The notes beneath the pieces were generated by a model, which was given only the letters and a program-made list of their open reading frames with translations, was not told where the DNA came from and did not search any database. 33,874 nucleotides of DNA from a virus: the IMG/VR virus record IMGVR_UViG_3300027971_000010, positions 1 through 33,874 of that record. One strand, given 5' to 3'. Position numbers and translations under genes: made by a program. Of the stretch, positions 14,410 to 20,178 are shown one piece after another. Position 1 is the first letter of the stretch, and each line of letters starts with the position of its first letter.

Positions 14410-14855
14410 CAGCATCACAGAACTGCATCAACTTAATCAAGATGTTTGAAGGTTATAAACCGAAGGCATACTTGTGTCCGGCATCTGTAGTAACCATAGG
14501 TTTTGGTTCAACCATGTACACAGATGGACGCAAAATCAAGTTAGGTGATACGATAAATGAACAGCAAGCAAATGAATTATTGATGTGGGAATTAAAGAAC
14601 AAATCAATATCTTTGCATGGGTTAAATCTTAATCAAAATCAGTTTGATTCTTGTTTGTCATTTATCTATAATGTTGGCATCGGTGCCTTTACTAAATCAA
14701 CACTTAGAAAAAAGATATTGCTTAATCCAAATGATCCGACAATAAAAGATGAATTTATGAAGTGGAATAAGGCAACAGTCGGTGGCAAATTAACTGTGTT
14801 AAAAGGTTTAACCAGACGCAGAACTGCAGAAGCAGAATTATATTTTAAAGTTTAG
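14406..14855 (+). CDS. Endolysin, GH24 lysozyme
   Basis: This 149-residue enzyme of the phage lysozyme family cuts the glycan backbone of peptidoglycan. The catalytic triad pattern E-x8-[D/C]-x5-T is present as E15, C24 and T30 (the E-C-T variant). The family motif VVTIGFGST follows, and the C-terminal GLTRRRTAEAELY is the usual helix with the R-R-x-x-E signature. There is no signal peptide or SAR segment, so release needs a holin, which fits the two membrane proteins upstream. The start ATG overlaps the spanin-like gene by 4 bases. A strong terminator follows 42 bases later and ends the late region. Confidence 0.95.
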   Translation: MTASQNCINLIKMFEGYKPKAYLCPASVVTIGFGSTMYTDGRKIKLGDTINEQQANELLMWELKNKSISLHGLNLNQNQFDSCLSFIYNVGIGAFTKSTLRKKILLNPNDPTIKDEFMKWNKATVGGKLTVLKGLTRRRTAEAELYFKV

Positions 14856-14897
14856 TTTGTTTTCGTTTTATAGATTTTAGTTTAGTGAATGAAAGTT

Positions 14898-14928
14898 ATC
14901 CTGGTATGTCTATACCGGGATTTTTTTT
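14898..14928 (+). terminator. Rho-independent terminator at the end of the lysis/late region
   Basis: A 10-bp stem (14898-14907 with 14912-14921, one G-T pair) has a 4-base loop and is followed by a T run to 14928. It separates the late region from the early promoter at 15022. Confidence 0.92.
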
Positions 14929-15021
14929 GTATCTAATTTGCAAGGTTTGCGCTGACATTTGAGATATGAATAAAAATTTCTTTCCTTTACCACACTGCAT
15001 TTGGTGAGATTTAAAAAAATA

Positions 15022-15065
15022 ATTTGAAAAATGTTTTGCAGTTTCAAATATCTTTTATACTTTTG
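15022..15065 (+). promoter_or_regulatory. Early promoter P1, Bacteroidota type, with 20-base upstream element
   Basis: TTTG at 15035-15038, then 19 bases, then TACTTTTG at 15058-15065, a full match to the Bacteroidota -33/-7 consensus (TTTG and TAnnTTTG). The 20 bases ATTTGAAAAATGTTTTGCAG at 15022-15041 recur exactly at the second promoter (16458). A start near 15072 would give a leader of about 30 bases before the ATG at 15105. Confidence 0.85.
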
Positions 15066-15104
15066 AATTCTAAACGAAACAATTCAAAACTAAAACTAAA
15101 CAAA

Positions 15105-15311
15105 ATGACTTCAATTAAAACTTTATCAACTCGTTCAATTTGTGATCACAATTGTATTTTCACTGCTGAATTATTAGAAATCAAAGGAAACTTTGCAATC
15201 ATTTATTTTGATAAAAAAATAGTAAGAAAAAAAATAATGACAAGTTTTGATGGCAGAAAGTACATTTTTCCAAATGGCAAATATTCAATGTGTCCAACAT
15301 TTGATTTATAA
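15105..15311 (+). CDS. First early protein, 68 residues, unknown function
   Basis: This is the first gene after promoter P1, so it is probably among the earliest made and may act on the host. The product is beta-rich with SICDHNCIFTAELLEI near the start and a GKYSMCPTFDL end. Small proteins with a similar DHNC...F start and YSMxPxF-like end occur on Bacteroidota mobile elements as I recall, but no function is known to me. The ATG at 15105 is preferred over an in-frame TTG at 15024 because that TTG lies upstream of the promoter boxes. The leader ends in the A-rich motif AAAACTAAACAAAATG. Confidence 0.75.
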   Translation: MTSIKTLSTRSICDHNCIFTAELLEIKGNFAIIYFDKKIVRKKIMTSFDGRKYIFPNGKYSMCPTFDL

Positions 15312-15338
15312 TATTCTAAACTTACCAAAGACGTGGGG

Positions 15339-15357
15339 GTGCGACCAATCAACGCAC
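15339..15357 (+). other. Small GC-rich hairpin in the gap after the first early gene
   Basis: GTGCG (15339-15343) and CGCAC (15353-15357) flank a 9-base loop, preceded by a run of five G and followed by ATATTTTT. The stem is only 5 bp, so termination would be weak. It is notable because the surrounding gap (15312-15384) is much richer in G and C than neighbouring non-coding DNA. Confidence 0.3.
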
Positions 15358-15384
15358 ATATTTTTCAAACTAAATTAAACTAAA

Positions 15385-15627
15385 ATGAACACAAAACAAT
15401 TAGCAAAAGAAATCTTCCGTAAGCACTTTGAAATCGGTGCTGTTCTTGTCGATGAAGCACTACAATCGGCAATCATTACTGCTGAATATTTGGGCAATGA
15501 TGACCTTATGAATGAAATTAAATTGATGGCATCTGCAGAATTTGAACGGTCCAAAAACACAGCACTTGCAAAGTATTGGATTAGTAAACCTATTGAATCA
15601 ATAAACAATCAACTTCAACTTTTTTAA
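15385..15627 (+). CDS. Small early helical protein, unknown
   Basis: This 80-residue protein is almost entirely helical, with no cysteine or membrane segment. It ends immediately before the HNH gene (the stop at 15625-15627 touches the next ATG). Its leader has the A-rich start context TTAAACTAAAATG shared with other early genes. I do not recognise a family. Confidence 0.6.
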   Translation: MNTKQLAKEIFRKHFEIGAVLVDEALQSAIITAEYLGNDDLMNEIKLMASAEFERSKNTALAKYWISKPIESINNQLQLF

Positions 15628-16251
15628 ATGAAAAGAAACTTTTATACAGAACAAGAAATCAAATTTCTTACAGACAATTACAGCGACATGAAAACTGCAG
15701 ACATTGCTGCAATCATGAACAGACCAATTGGCAGTGTAAATGGCAAAGCATATGAATTGGGATTAAAGAAATCATTTAAGCACATGAAAGCACTGCTTGA
15801 AATTGAGGCAGAAAGATTAAGATCATCAGGTATAAGACATCAATTTAAGAAGGGACAACCGTCACACAATAAAGGCAAAAAAATGCCTGCAGAATTGTAT
15901 GAGAAAGTCAAGCGCACAATGTTTAAACCTGGTAATAAACCGGGTAACATCAAAAAGGTTGGTTCTATACGTATTGATCATGAAGGTTACACGTATGTAA
16001 AAATTGCTGATTCTGACTGGCGTTTAAAACATCGGGTTGTTTACGAAAACGTAAACGGTCCAGTTCCTGATAATCATGTTGTAATATTCAAAGACAACAA
16101 CATGAACAACTTTGACATCAACAACCTGAAGGTGATCAGTCAAGCAGACAACATGTTAAGGAACACCATTCATCAATACCCGGAACAAATACAAGAATTA
16201 ATCAAATTAAAAAACAAACTAAAAAAGAAAATCAATGAAAAACAAAATTGA
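15628..16251 (+). CDS. HNH endonuclease with N-terminal Myb-like HTH
   Basis: This 207-residue protein has three parts. Residues about 5-48 form a helix-turn-helix resembling SANT/Myb or NUMOD-type DNA-binding domains (TADIAAIMNRPIGSVNGKA). A basic linker has KGQPSHNKGKKM (about residue 75), as in NUMOD3-like segments. The HNH fold follows with H135 (LKHRVVYE), H150 in DNHVVIF, N158 in KDNNMNN and NNLKVIS. Such proteins nick or cut DNA and often occur as free-standing homing endonucleases in phages. It is not near the terminase, so a packaging role is less likely. It touches the previous gene and overlaps the next by 17 bases, so it is well integrated into the early operon. Confidence 0.85.
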   Translation: MKRNFYTEQEIKFLTDNYSDMKTADIAAIMNRPIGSVNGKAYELGLKKSFKHMKALLEIEAERLRSSGIRHQFKKGQPSHNKGKKMPAELYEKVKRTMFKPGNKPGNIKKVGSIRIDHEGYTYVKIADSDWRLKHRVVYENVNGPVPDNHVVIFKDNNMNNFDINNLKVISQADNMLRNTIHQYPEQIQELIKLKNKLKKKINEKQN

Positions 16252-16456
16252 AGATTTACGCAATCATTTATTTGCAGCACTGGAAGCATTATCAGACACT
16301 GAAAATCCAATGGAATTGGACCGGGCAAAAGCAATCTGTGAAGTTGGTCAAGTTATTATCAACAGTGCAAAGGTTGAAGTTGACTTTATCAACAAAGTTG
16401 GTGGGGTTGGAACAAACTTCATTCCACAGGAACAAAGGCAAAAACAAATTCAATAA
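16235..16456 (+). CDS. Small conserved phage protein, possible recombination accessory
   Basis: This 73-residue helical protein contains ERAKAICEVGQVIINSAKVE-like sequence (here DRAKAICEVGQVIINSAKVE, residues about 29-48), a pattern I recall from small proteins near recombination genes in many phages and prophages, including Mu-like ones. Its function is unknown to me. It overlaps the HNH gene by 17 bases. Its stop is 1 base before the 20-base element of promoter P2, so P2 begins immediately after it. Confidence 0.65.
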   Translation: MKNKIEDLRNHLFAALEALSDTENPMELDRAKAICEVGQVIINSAKVEVDFINKVGGVGTNFIPQEQRQKQIQ

Positions 16457-16457
16457 T

Positions 16458-16501
16458 ATTTGAAAAATGTTTTGCAGATTAAAAACATTACTTTACATTT
16501 A
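16458..16501 (+). promoter_or_regulatory. Early promoter P2 with the same 20-base element as P1
   Basis: The 20-base element at 16458-16477 is identical to that at 15022-15041. TTTG at 16471-16474 is followed by 19 bases and TACATTTA at 16494-16501, which matches TAnnTTTG at 7 of 8 positions. The downstream 24 bases differ from P1, so the shared block was conserved or copied on its own. It gives a second entry point into the early operon. Confidence 0.7.
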
Positions 16502-16540
16502 CACACTAAACAATTTTACAAAAAACTAAAACTATTTCAC

Positions 16541-16657
16541 GTGAAACAAAAAACTAACTATCAGAAAGAATCATTTACTTCAACACAGGCAACAGTCATT
16601 GTCATTATTTCATTATTGATTGCATTTATTGGACACAATATTATTAACCTATTTTAA
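16541..16657 (+). CDS. Small single-span membrane protein after P2
   Basis: A 38-residue product from a GTG start at 16541, with a basic N-terminus and one transmembrane helix (about residues 19-37, VIVIISLLIAFIGHNIINL). An in-frame TTG at 16460 was rejected because it lies upstream of the P2 boxes. As the first gene after P2 it should be made early; a role at the membrane, such as exclusion of other phages, is possible but unproven. Confidence 0.5.
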   Translation: MKQKTNYQKESFTSTQATVIVIISLLIAFIGHNIINLF

Positions 16658-16666
16658 ACCTAATTT

Positions 16667-16957
16667 ATGTTAATAGTAATTATAACTTTCATTATTGTTA
16701 TTGCAATTTATGTTTACACAATTGCAGTATTATTAAAAGAAGAAGCAATTAATTCAATACAATTTGACAACGAAGATGATGCATTTGCTTCAATACTGTC
16801 GCAAATATTCAAATCAAAAAATGAAGAAGAACTCAGAAACATTGTTAAATACATCTTTGCTTATGATGACCAGTTCAACAAGCAGGAAGATGTTGAATAC
16901 TTCATTGATATTTGGGACAAGCGAATGAAATCATTAAAACCTAATCAAACAATATGA
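16667..16957 (+). CDS. Membrane-anchored acidic protein, unknown
   Basis: This 96-residue protein has an N-terminal transmembrane helix (about residues 2-23) and a soluble, acidic helical domain (residues about 30-92) expected on the cytoplasmic side. There is no catalytic motif. Together with the preceding 38-residue membrane protein it forms a membrane pair right after P2. Its stop overlaps the next start as ATGA. Confidence 0.6.
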   Translation: MLIVIITFIIVIAIYVYTIAVLLKEEAINSIQFDNEDDAFASILSQIFKSKNEEELRNIVKYIFAYDDQFNKQEDVEYFIDIWDKRMKSLKPNQTI

Positions 16958-17139
16958 CAAACCAAAAACCAAAGCACGGTGGCAAACGTTCCAATTCAGG
17001 CAGAAAAAAACAAGCAGAAACAATCAGCACAGGATTCAGGATCAATGCAGAAAGTTTAATCACCTGCAGAAAAAACAACATCAAACTAAATTCAAAAATC
17101 AACGAGTTTGTAATTAACATTGCAAACGATTTGAAATAA
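16954..17139 (+). CDS. Small basic DNA-binding-like protein
   Basis: This 61-residue protein begins with a basic, glycine-rich arm (HGGKRSNSGRKK, residues 8-19) like those found before HTH or ribbon-helix-helix domains in phage proteins, followed by a segment of short strand and helices (FRINAESLITCRKNNIKLN). A ribbon-helix-helix-like regulator is plausible. It lies just before the Sak4-like gene, and the ATGA overlap couples it to the membrane protein gene. Confidence 0.55.
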   Translation: MTNQKPKHGGKRSNSGRKKQAETISTGFRINAESLITCRKNNIKLNSKINEFVINIANDLK

Positions 17140-17166
17140 CTTTTTTATTCACTAAATCAAAAAAAC

Positions 17167-18072
17167 ATGTTACGTCAAGCAACAAGAACAAAAGCAAAAA
17201 TCCGCCTTGGACTTTCAGCAGTATCAGGCGGTGGCAAAACTTATTCTGCAATACTAATTGCAAAGGGTTTGTCAAGTGGTGACTTATCAAAAGTCGCAAT
17301 AATTGATACAGAAAATGGCAGTGCTGATCTGTATGCACACATGGGTAATTACAATGTATTCACATTGAATGCACCATTTTCACCTGAACGTTATATTGAT
17401 GCAATTAAGACCTGTGAAGATGCAGGAATGAATGTGATCATCATTGATTCCATTACACACGAATGGGACGGTAAAGGCGGTTGTTTACAAATACAAGAAC
17501 AACTTGGTGGTAAATACCAGGATTGGGCAAAAGTAACACCACGTCATCAGGCATTTATTGATGCAATCCTACAATCAAAATGCCACGTTATTACTACCGT
17601 AAGACGTAAGCAAGATTATGAAATGACAAAGGATGCAGGCGGAAAAATGAAAGTTGAGAAAGCAGGATTGAAAGAAGTTACACGTGAAGGGTTTGAGTAT
17701 GAATTAACCGCTAACATCGAACTAGACATCAGACACAATGCAACTGCATTAAAAGACCGTACAGGGTTATTTATGGACCAGCCACAATTTGTGCCATCAG
17801 AACAAACAGGTAAGATGTTATTGCAATGGTGCGAGAATGGAACACCAACAACAGCAGAAAAGGTTGAATTGATTAAGACCAAACTTAACATGCAGGAAGT
17901 TACTGATGCATGGTTTTTAACTGATGATGTTAAAAAGGAAATCGAAACTCTTATCAAGAATTCAACACTTGAATCAGCACGTAAAACAGTTGCACGTAAG
18001 AGTTTAGCAACATGTGTAAACGATAAAATGGTTGATCATATTAGACAAGCACTTCTTAAATTTCAAAACTAA
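17167..18072 (+). CDS. Sak4-like RecA-fold ATPase (phage recombination)
   Basis: This 301-residue ATPase belongs to the phage AAA/RecA-like group that includes Sak4, which promotes single-strand annealing and recombination. The Walker A is at residues 18-25 (AVSGGGKT), a Walker B-like VIIIDSITHEWDG lies near residues 94-106, and a sensor-like HVITTVRRKQDY lies near 138-149. A C-terminal helical extension follows. The neighbouring ssDNA-binding protein and PD-(D/E)xK nuclease support a role in replication-coupled recombination, since Sak4 typically works with an SSB. The first Walker glycine is alanine (A18), which is tolerated in this group. The start at 17167 follows a 27-base gap. Confidence 0.82.
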   Translation: MLRQATRTKAKIRLGLSAVSGGGKTYSAILIAKGLSSGDLSKVAIIDTENGSADLYAHMGNYNVFTLNAPFSPERYIDAIKTCEDAGMNVIIIDSITHEWDGKGGCLQIQEQLGGKYQDWAKVTPRHQAFIDAILQSKCHVITTVRRKQDYEMTKDAGGKMKVEKAGLKEVTREGFEYELTANIELDIRHNATALKDRTGLFMDQPQFVPSEQTGKMLLQWCENGTPTTAEKVELIKTKLNMQEVTDAWFLTDDVKKEIETLIKNSTLESARKTVARKSLATCVNDKMVDHIRQALLKFQN

Positions 18073-18078
18073 AAAACA

Positions 18079-18552
18079 ATGGAAAACGTAAACTTACCGG
18101 TCGCCTTTGCCGGAATGACAAAGACACAAATCACAATTGCTGCAGATTTAATAGTTCAAAATGTTCTTGAAACAGGCAACATTCTTGAAGTAGTTGAACA
18201 GATTGCAGCATTGGAAGCATTCATCAAGCAAATTAAAAGCAATGATGAATTTAAATCTTATGCACTTGATGAAGTTGCAAAGTATGGCAAAGAATTCAAA
18301 TCACCATCGGGGGCAAAGATTGCACCGATGGAAACAGGAATTAGTTACACATTTGAATTCTGTGGTGATCCTGAACTGCATGAATTACTTGAACAACAAG
18401 AACAACTTGAAATCAAGATCAGTGACCGCAAAGCATTCCTAAAAACATTACCTGATTGTGGAATGGATATTTTAAAAGATGATGAAGTATGTAAAATATT
18501 TCCGCCATTCAAGACATCAACATCTACTTACAAAGTGACACTTGCAAAATGA
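18079..18552 (+). CDS. Recombination-module protein of unknown function
   Basis: This 157-residue protein follows the Sak4-like gene by 6 bases. It is helical in the first half, with a beta segment at FKSPSGAKIAPMETGISYTF (about residues 73-92) and a C-terminal FPPFKTSTSTYKV. Proteins of this size and pattern commonly accompany annealing ATPases in Bacteroidota phages, where they may be partners, but I cannot name the family. The leader has ACTAAAAAACAATG, close to the A-rich start context seen elsewhere. Confidence 0.65.
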   Translation: MENVNLPVAFAGMTKTQITIAADLIVQNVLETGNILEVVEQIAALEAFIKQIKSNDEFKSYALDEVAKYGKEFKSPSGAKIAPMETGISYTFEFCGDPELHELLEQQEQLEIKISDRKAFLKTLPDCGMDILKDDEVCKIFPPFKTSTSTYKVTLAK

Positions 18553-18731
18553 CAGGATATTTAACCATTGAATACAATGATGAAATAGTTGATGCACGTT
18601 ATTTCAAAGGCAAACACCGAATGAAGCAAGTGATTGAAATTTGGAAGAAACGTTATGCACACCTATATTATAAAGCAGAAATTTACATTACTTTACAATC
18701 AAAAATGAATCGTTTAAATTATGACTATTGA
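18549..18731 (+). CDS. Small basic protein, unknown
   Basis: This 60-residue protein has two short strands and a basic, aromatic-rich helix (EIWKKRYAHLYYKAE, about residues 30-44). It overlaps the preceding gene as ATGA and the following gene by 11 bases, so it is embedded in the operon. No family is recognised. Confidence 0.6.
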   Translation: MTGYLTIEYNDEIVDARYFKGKHRMKQVIEIWKKRYAHLYYKAEIYITLQSKMNRLNYDY

Positions 18732-18936
18732 CAATTCAACAACTTTAGCAGTGACACATGGTGGTGTCACTGCATTATTCACAACTTCAGAAACAGACAT
18801 TGAAACAATGTTTGTACTATTCAAAGCAGCACTAATCGCAATGACTTACCAGCAATGTACAATTGATGATGAAATCTTAAGAATAGCAGAAGAAATAAAC
18901 AATGATCAAAAACCTTTAACAAATCCCTTTAAATAA
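18721..18936 (+). CDS. Small protein, unknown, with a strong inverted repeat near its start
   Basis: This 71-residue acidic protein overlaps the preceding gene by 11 bases. It has a beta-turn-beta opening (LAVTHGGVTALFTT) followed by helices. The hairpin at 18748-18773 lies over codons 10-18 and encodes AVTHGGVTA, so the protein sequence is partly shaped by a nucleic-acid palindrome. No family is recognised. Confidence 0.6.
   Translation: MTIDNSTTLAVTHGGVTALFTTSETDIETMFVLFKAALIAMTYQQCTIDDEILRIAEEINNDQKPLTNPFK
18748..18773 (+). repeat. Perfect 10-bp inverted repeat inside a coding region
   Basis: GCAGTGACAC (18748-18757) and GTGTCACTGC (18764-18773) form a perfect 10-bp stem around ATGGTG. 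As RNA this is a stable hairpin within the first codons of the gene at 18721. As DNA it could be a binding site for a dimeric regulator. There is no T run, so it is not a terminator. Confidence 0.75.
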
Positions 18937-18943
18937 AAAAGAA

Positions 18944-19180
18944 ATGAAAAATCAAAATGGAAAGTTTGAAGACCTTATACAACTTCACAAAGATAAAGAA
19001 CTTACAACATTTGAAACCTTATTAATTCATGAATTAAGAAAGATTAATGAATCAATGAGTGAAAAGTTTGAAGGCGGAATAAATGATATGTTACAAAGAA
19101 TTTATGGATCAATTGATGATTTGTGTTCTGATTTAAATGACATGTTTGATGAATTAAAAGAAACAATTAAAAACAAATAA
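18944..19180 (+). CDS. Small helical coiled-coil protein, unknown
   Basis: This 78-residue acidic protein is almost all helix, with hydrophobic heptads (residues about 28-75, for example MLQRIYGSIDDLCSDLNDMF). It lies between an unknown gene and the SSB, 7 bases after the former. An oligomeric adaptor is plausible. No family is recognised. Confidence 0.6.
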   Translation: MKNQNGKFEDLIQLHKDKELTTFETLLIHELRKINESMSEKFEGGINDMLQRIYGSIDDLCSDLNDMFDELKETIKNK

Positions 19181-19211
19181 ACCTTGATCAGGTCAAAGAT
19201 CATCTTAGCAC

Positions 19212-19613
19212 ATGGAAATCAAATGTAAATTCAAACAACAGAATGATGTTGTAGAACGTGGCACATTCAAGTCACGTAAAGTATGGGTAATTGATGATGA
19301 AAATGCCGATTACCCGCAAACACTTGAAGTTGAAGTTGCACAGGACAAAGTAAATTTGTTCAATAACTTTCGACCTGGTCAACCATTGACAGTGTCAATC
19401 AATCTACGTGGACGTGAATGGACCAATCCACAAGGTGAAGTGAAAGTATTTAATACCCTGCAGTGTTGGAAAGTTACATCTGATGTTACTGATCAGCAGG
19501 AAGAAGAAGAAGCACCAACAATGAAAGTAGCACCAAAGAAGAAAGCAGGAAACATTGAAAAGAAGTTTGAAGAAGAATACATTAATTCACTTGGTGGTGA
19601 CTTACCATTCTAA
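19212..19613 (+). CDS. DUF3127-like single-stranded DNA-binding protein
   Basis: This 133-residue protein has the OB-fold-like pattern of the DUF3127 group found in Bacteroidota phages and bacteria: FKSRKVWVIDD, YPQTLEVEVAQDKVNLF, and the marker INLRGREWTNPQGEVKVFN (about residues 63-82). An E/K-rich linker follows, ending in the acidic tip GGDLPF, the same type of tail with which bacterial SSBs recruit partner proteins. It should coat ssDNA during replication and recombination and is a natural partner of the Sak4-like ATPase upstream. The assignment combines recognised sequence pattern and context. Confidence 0.8.
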   Translation: MEIKCKFKQQNDVVERGTFKSRKVWVIDDENADYPQTLEVEVAQDKVNLFNNFRPGQPLTVSINLRGREWTNPQGEVKVFNTLQCWKVTSDVTDQQEEEEAPTMKVAPKKKAGNIEKKFEEEYINSLGGDLPF

Positions 19614-19616
19614 CTT

Positions 19617-20117
19617 ATGACCTGGCAACAACGATACTACAAAGCACATGAAGAAGATTTTAAAAGGAAATACCCTTCTGCCTATTCATCAGGTCATTAC
19701 TTTCAACCTGCTTTACCAAAGTACAAAACAGCAAACGGATTGACAACATTAATCTGCAATGTCATGAAGTGGACCGGTCACCATGCAGAACGTACAAACA
19801 ACATGGGCAGACCAATAAAAAAGTATTTTGAAAAGTTTAATATCCTATCAGGCAAACTTGAAAGAATTGAAAACGGAATCGAATGGCAGAAGGGAACAGG
19901 TGACAGGGGAACATCAGACATCAAAGGACATTTCAGAAATAAAAACTTTGAATACAGCATTCCAATTTATATTGAAGTAAAAGTAAATAAAGACCGAATG
20001 TCTGATGATCAAAAGAAGTATGAAAAAAATGTCACCAGTTCAGGCGCGTTGTATCACATTGCAAAAACACCGGAAGATTTCTTTGAATTTTATGATTATC
20101 TGATTTCTTTAAAGTAA
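19617..20117 (+). CDS. VRR-NUC / PD-(D/E)xK nuclease-like protein
   Basis: This 166-residue protein carries the nuclease core: G-T-S-D101-I-K in the first strand, E120-V-K122 in the next (IYIEVKV), then a basic segment and DDQKKYE. This D...ExK...Q arrangement is typical of VRR-NUC-type and other PD-(D/E)xK phage nucleases, which may process branched DNA or recombination ends. The N-terminus is aromatic and basic. It follows the SSB by 3 bases and is the last gene before the terminator at 20131, closing the recombination module. Confidence 0.78.
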   Translation: MTWQQRYYKAHEEDFKRKYPSAYSSGHYFQPALPKYKTANGLTTLICNVMKWTGHHAERTNNMGRPIKKYFEKFNILSGKLERIENGIEWQKGTGDRGTSDIKGHFRNKNFEYSIPIYIEVKVNKDRMSDDQKKYEKNVTSSGALYHIAKTPEDFFEFYDYLISLK

Positions 20118-20130
20118 ATTCACAACTTTT

Positions 20131-20164
20131 AATGATGGCATTATTAATAATGCCATCATTTTTT
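20131..20164. terminator. Perfect 15-bp palindrome terminator between early and replication genes
   Basis: 20131-20145 is the exact reverse complement of 20146-20160, giving a 30-base perfect palindrome followed by TTTT (20161-20164) and preceded by AACTTTT. It could terminate in both directions. The primase gene begins only 14 bases later and I see no promoter in between, so read-through or antitermination must supply that gene. Confidence 0.88.
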
Positions 20165-20178
20165 ATCTAAACTAAACG

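Noticed and set aside
14929-15021. Additional gene or RNA in the gap between the late terminator and P1
   Set aside because: No frame of useful length, no stable structure and no second promoter match; it appears to be plain spacer.
15024-15104. N-terminal extension of the first early protein from a TTG at 15024
   Set aside because: The extension covers the promoter P1 boxes, and the sequence from the ATG at 15105 has the typical A-rich leader.
16460-16540. N-terminal extension of the small membrane protein from a TTG at 16460
   Set aside because: It is translated from the repeated promoter element; its similarity to the 15024 extension (both begin MKNVLQ) comes from the shared DNA element, not from a shared protein domain.
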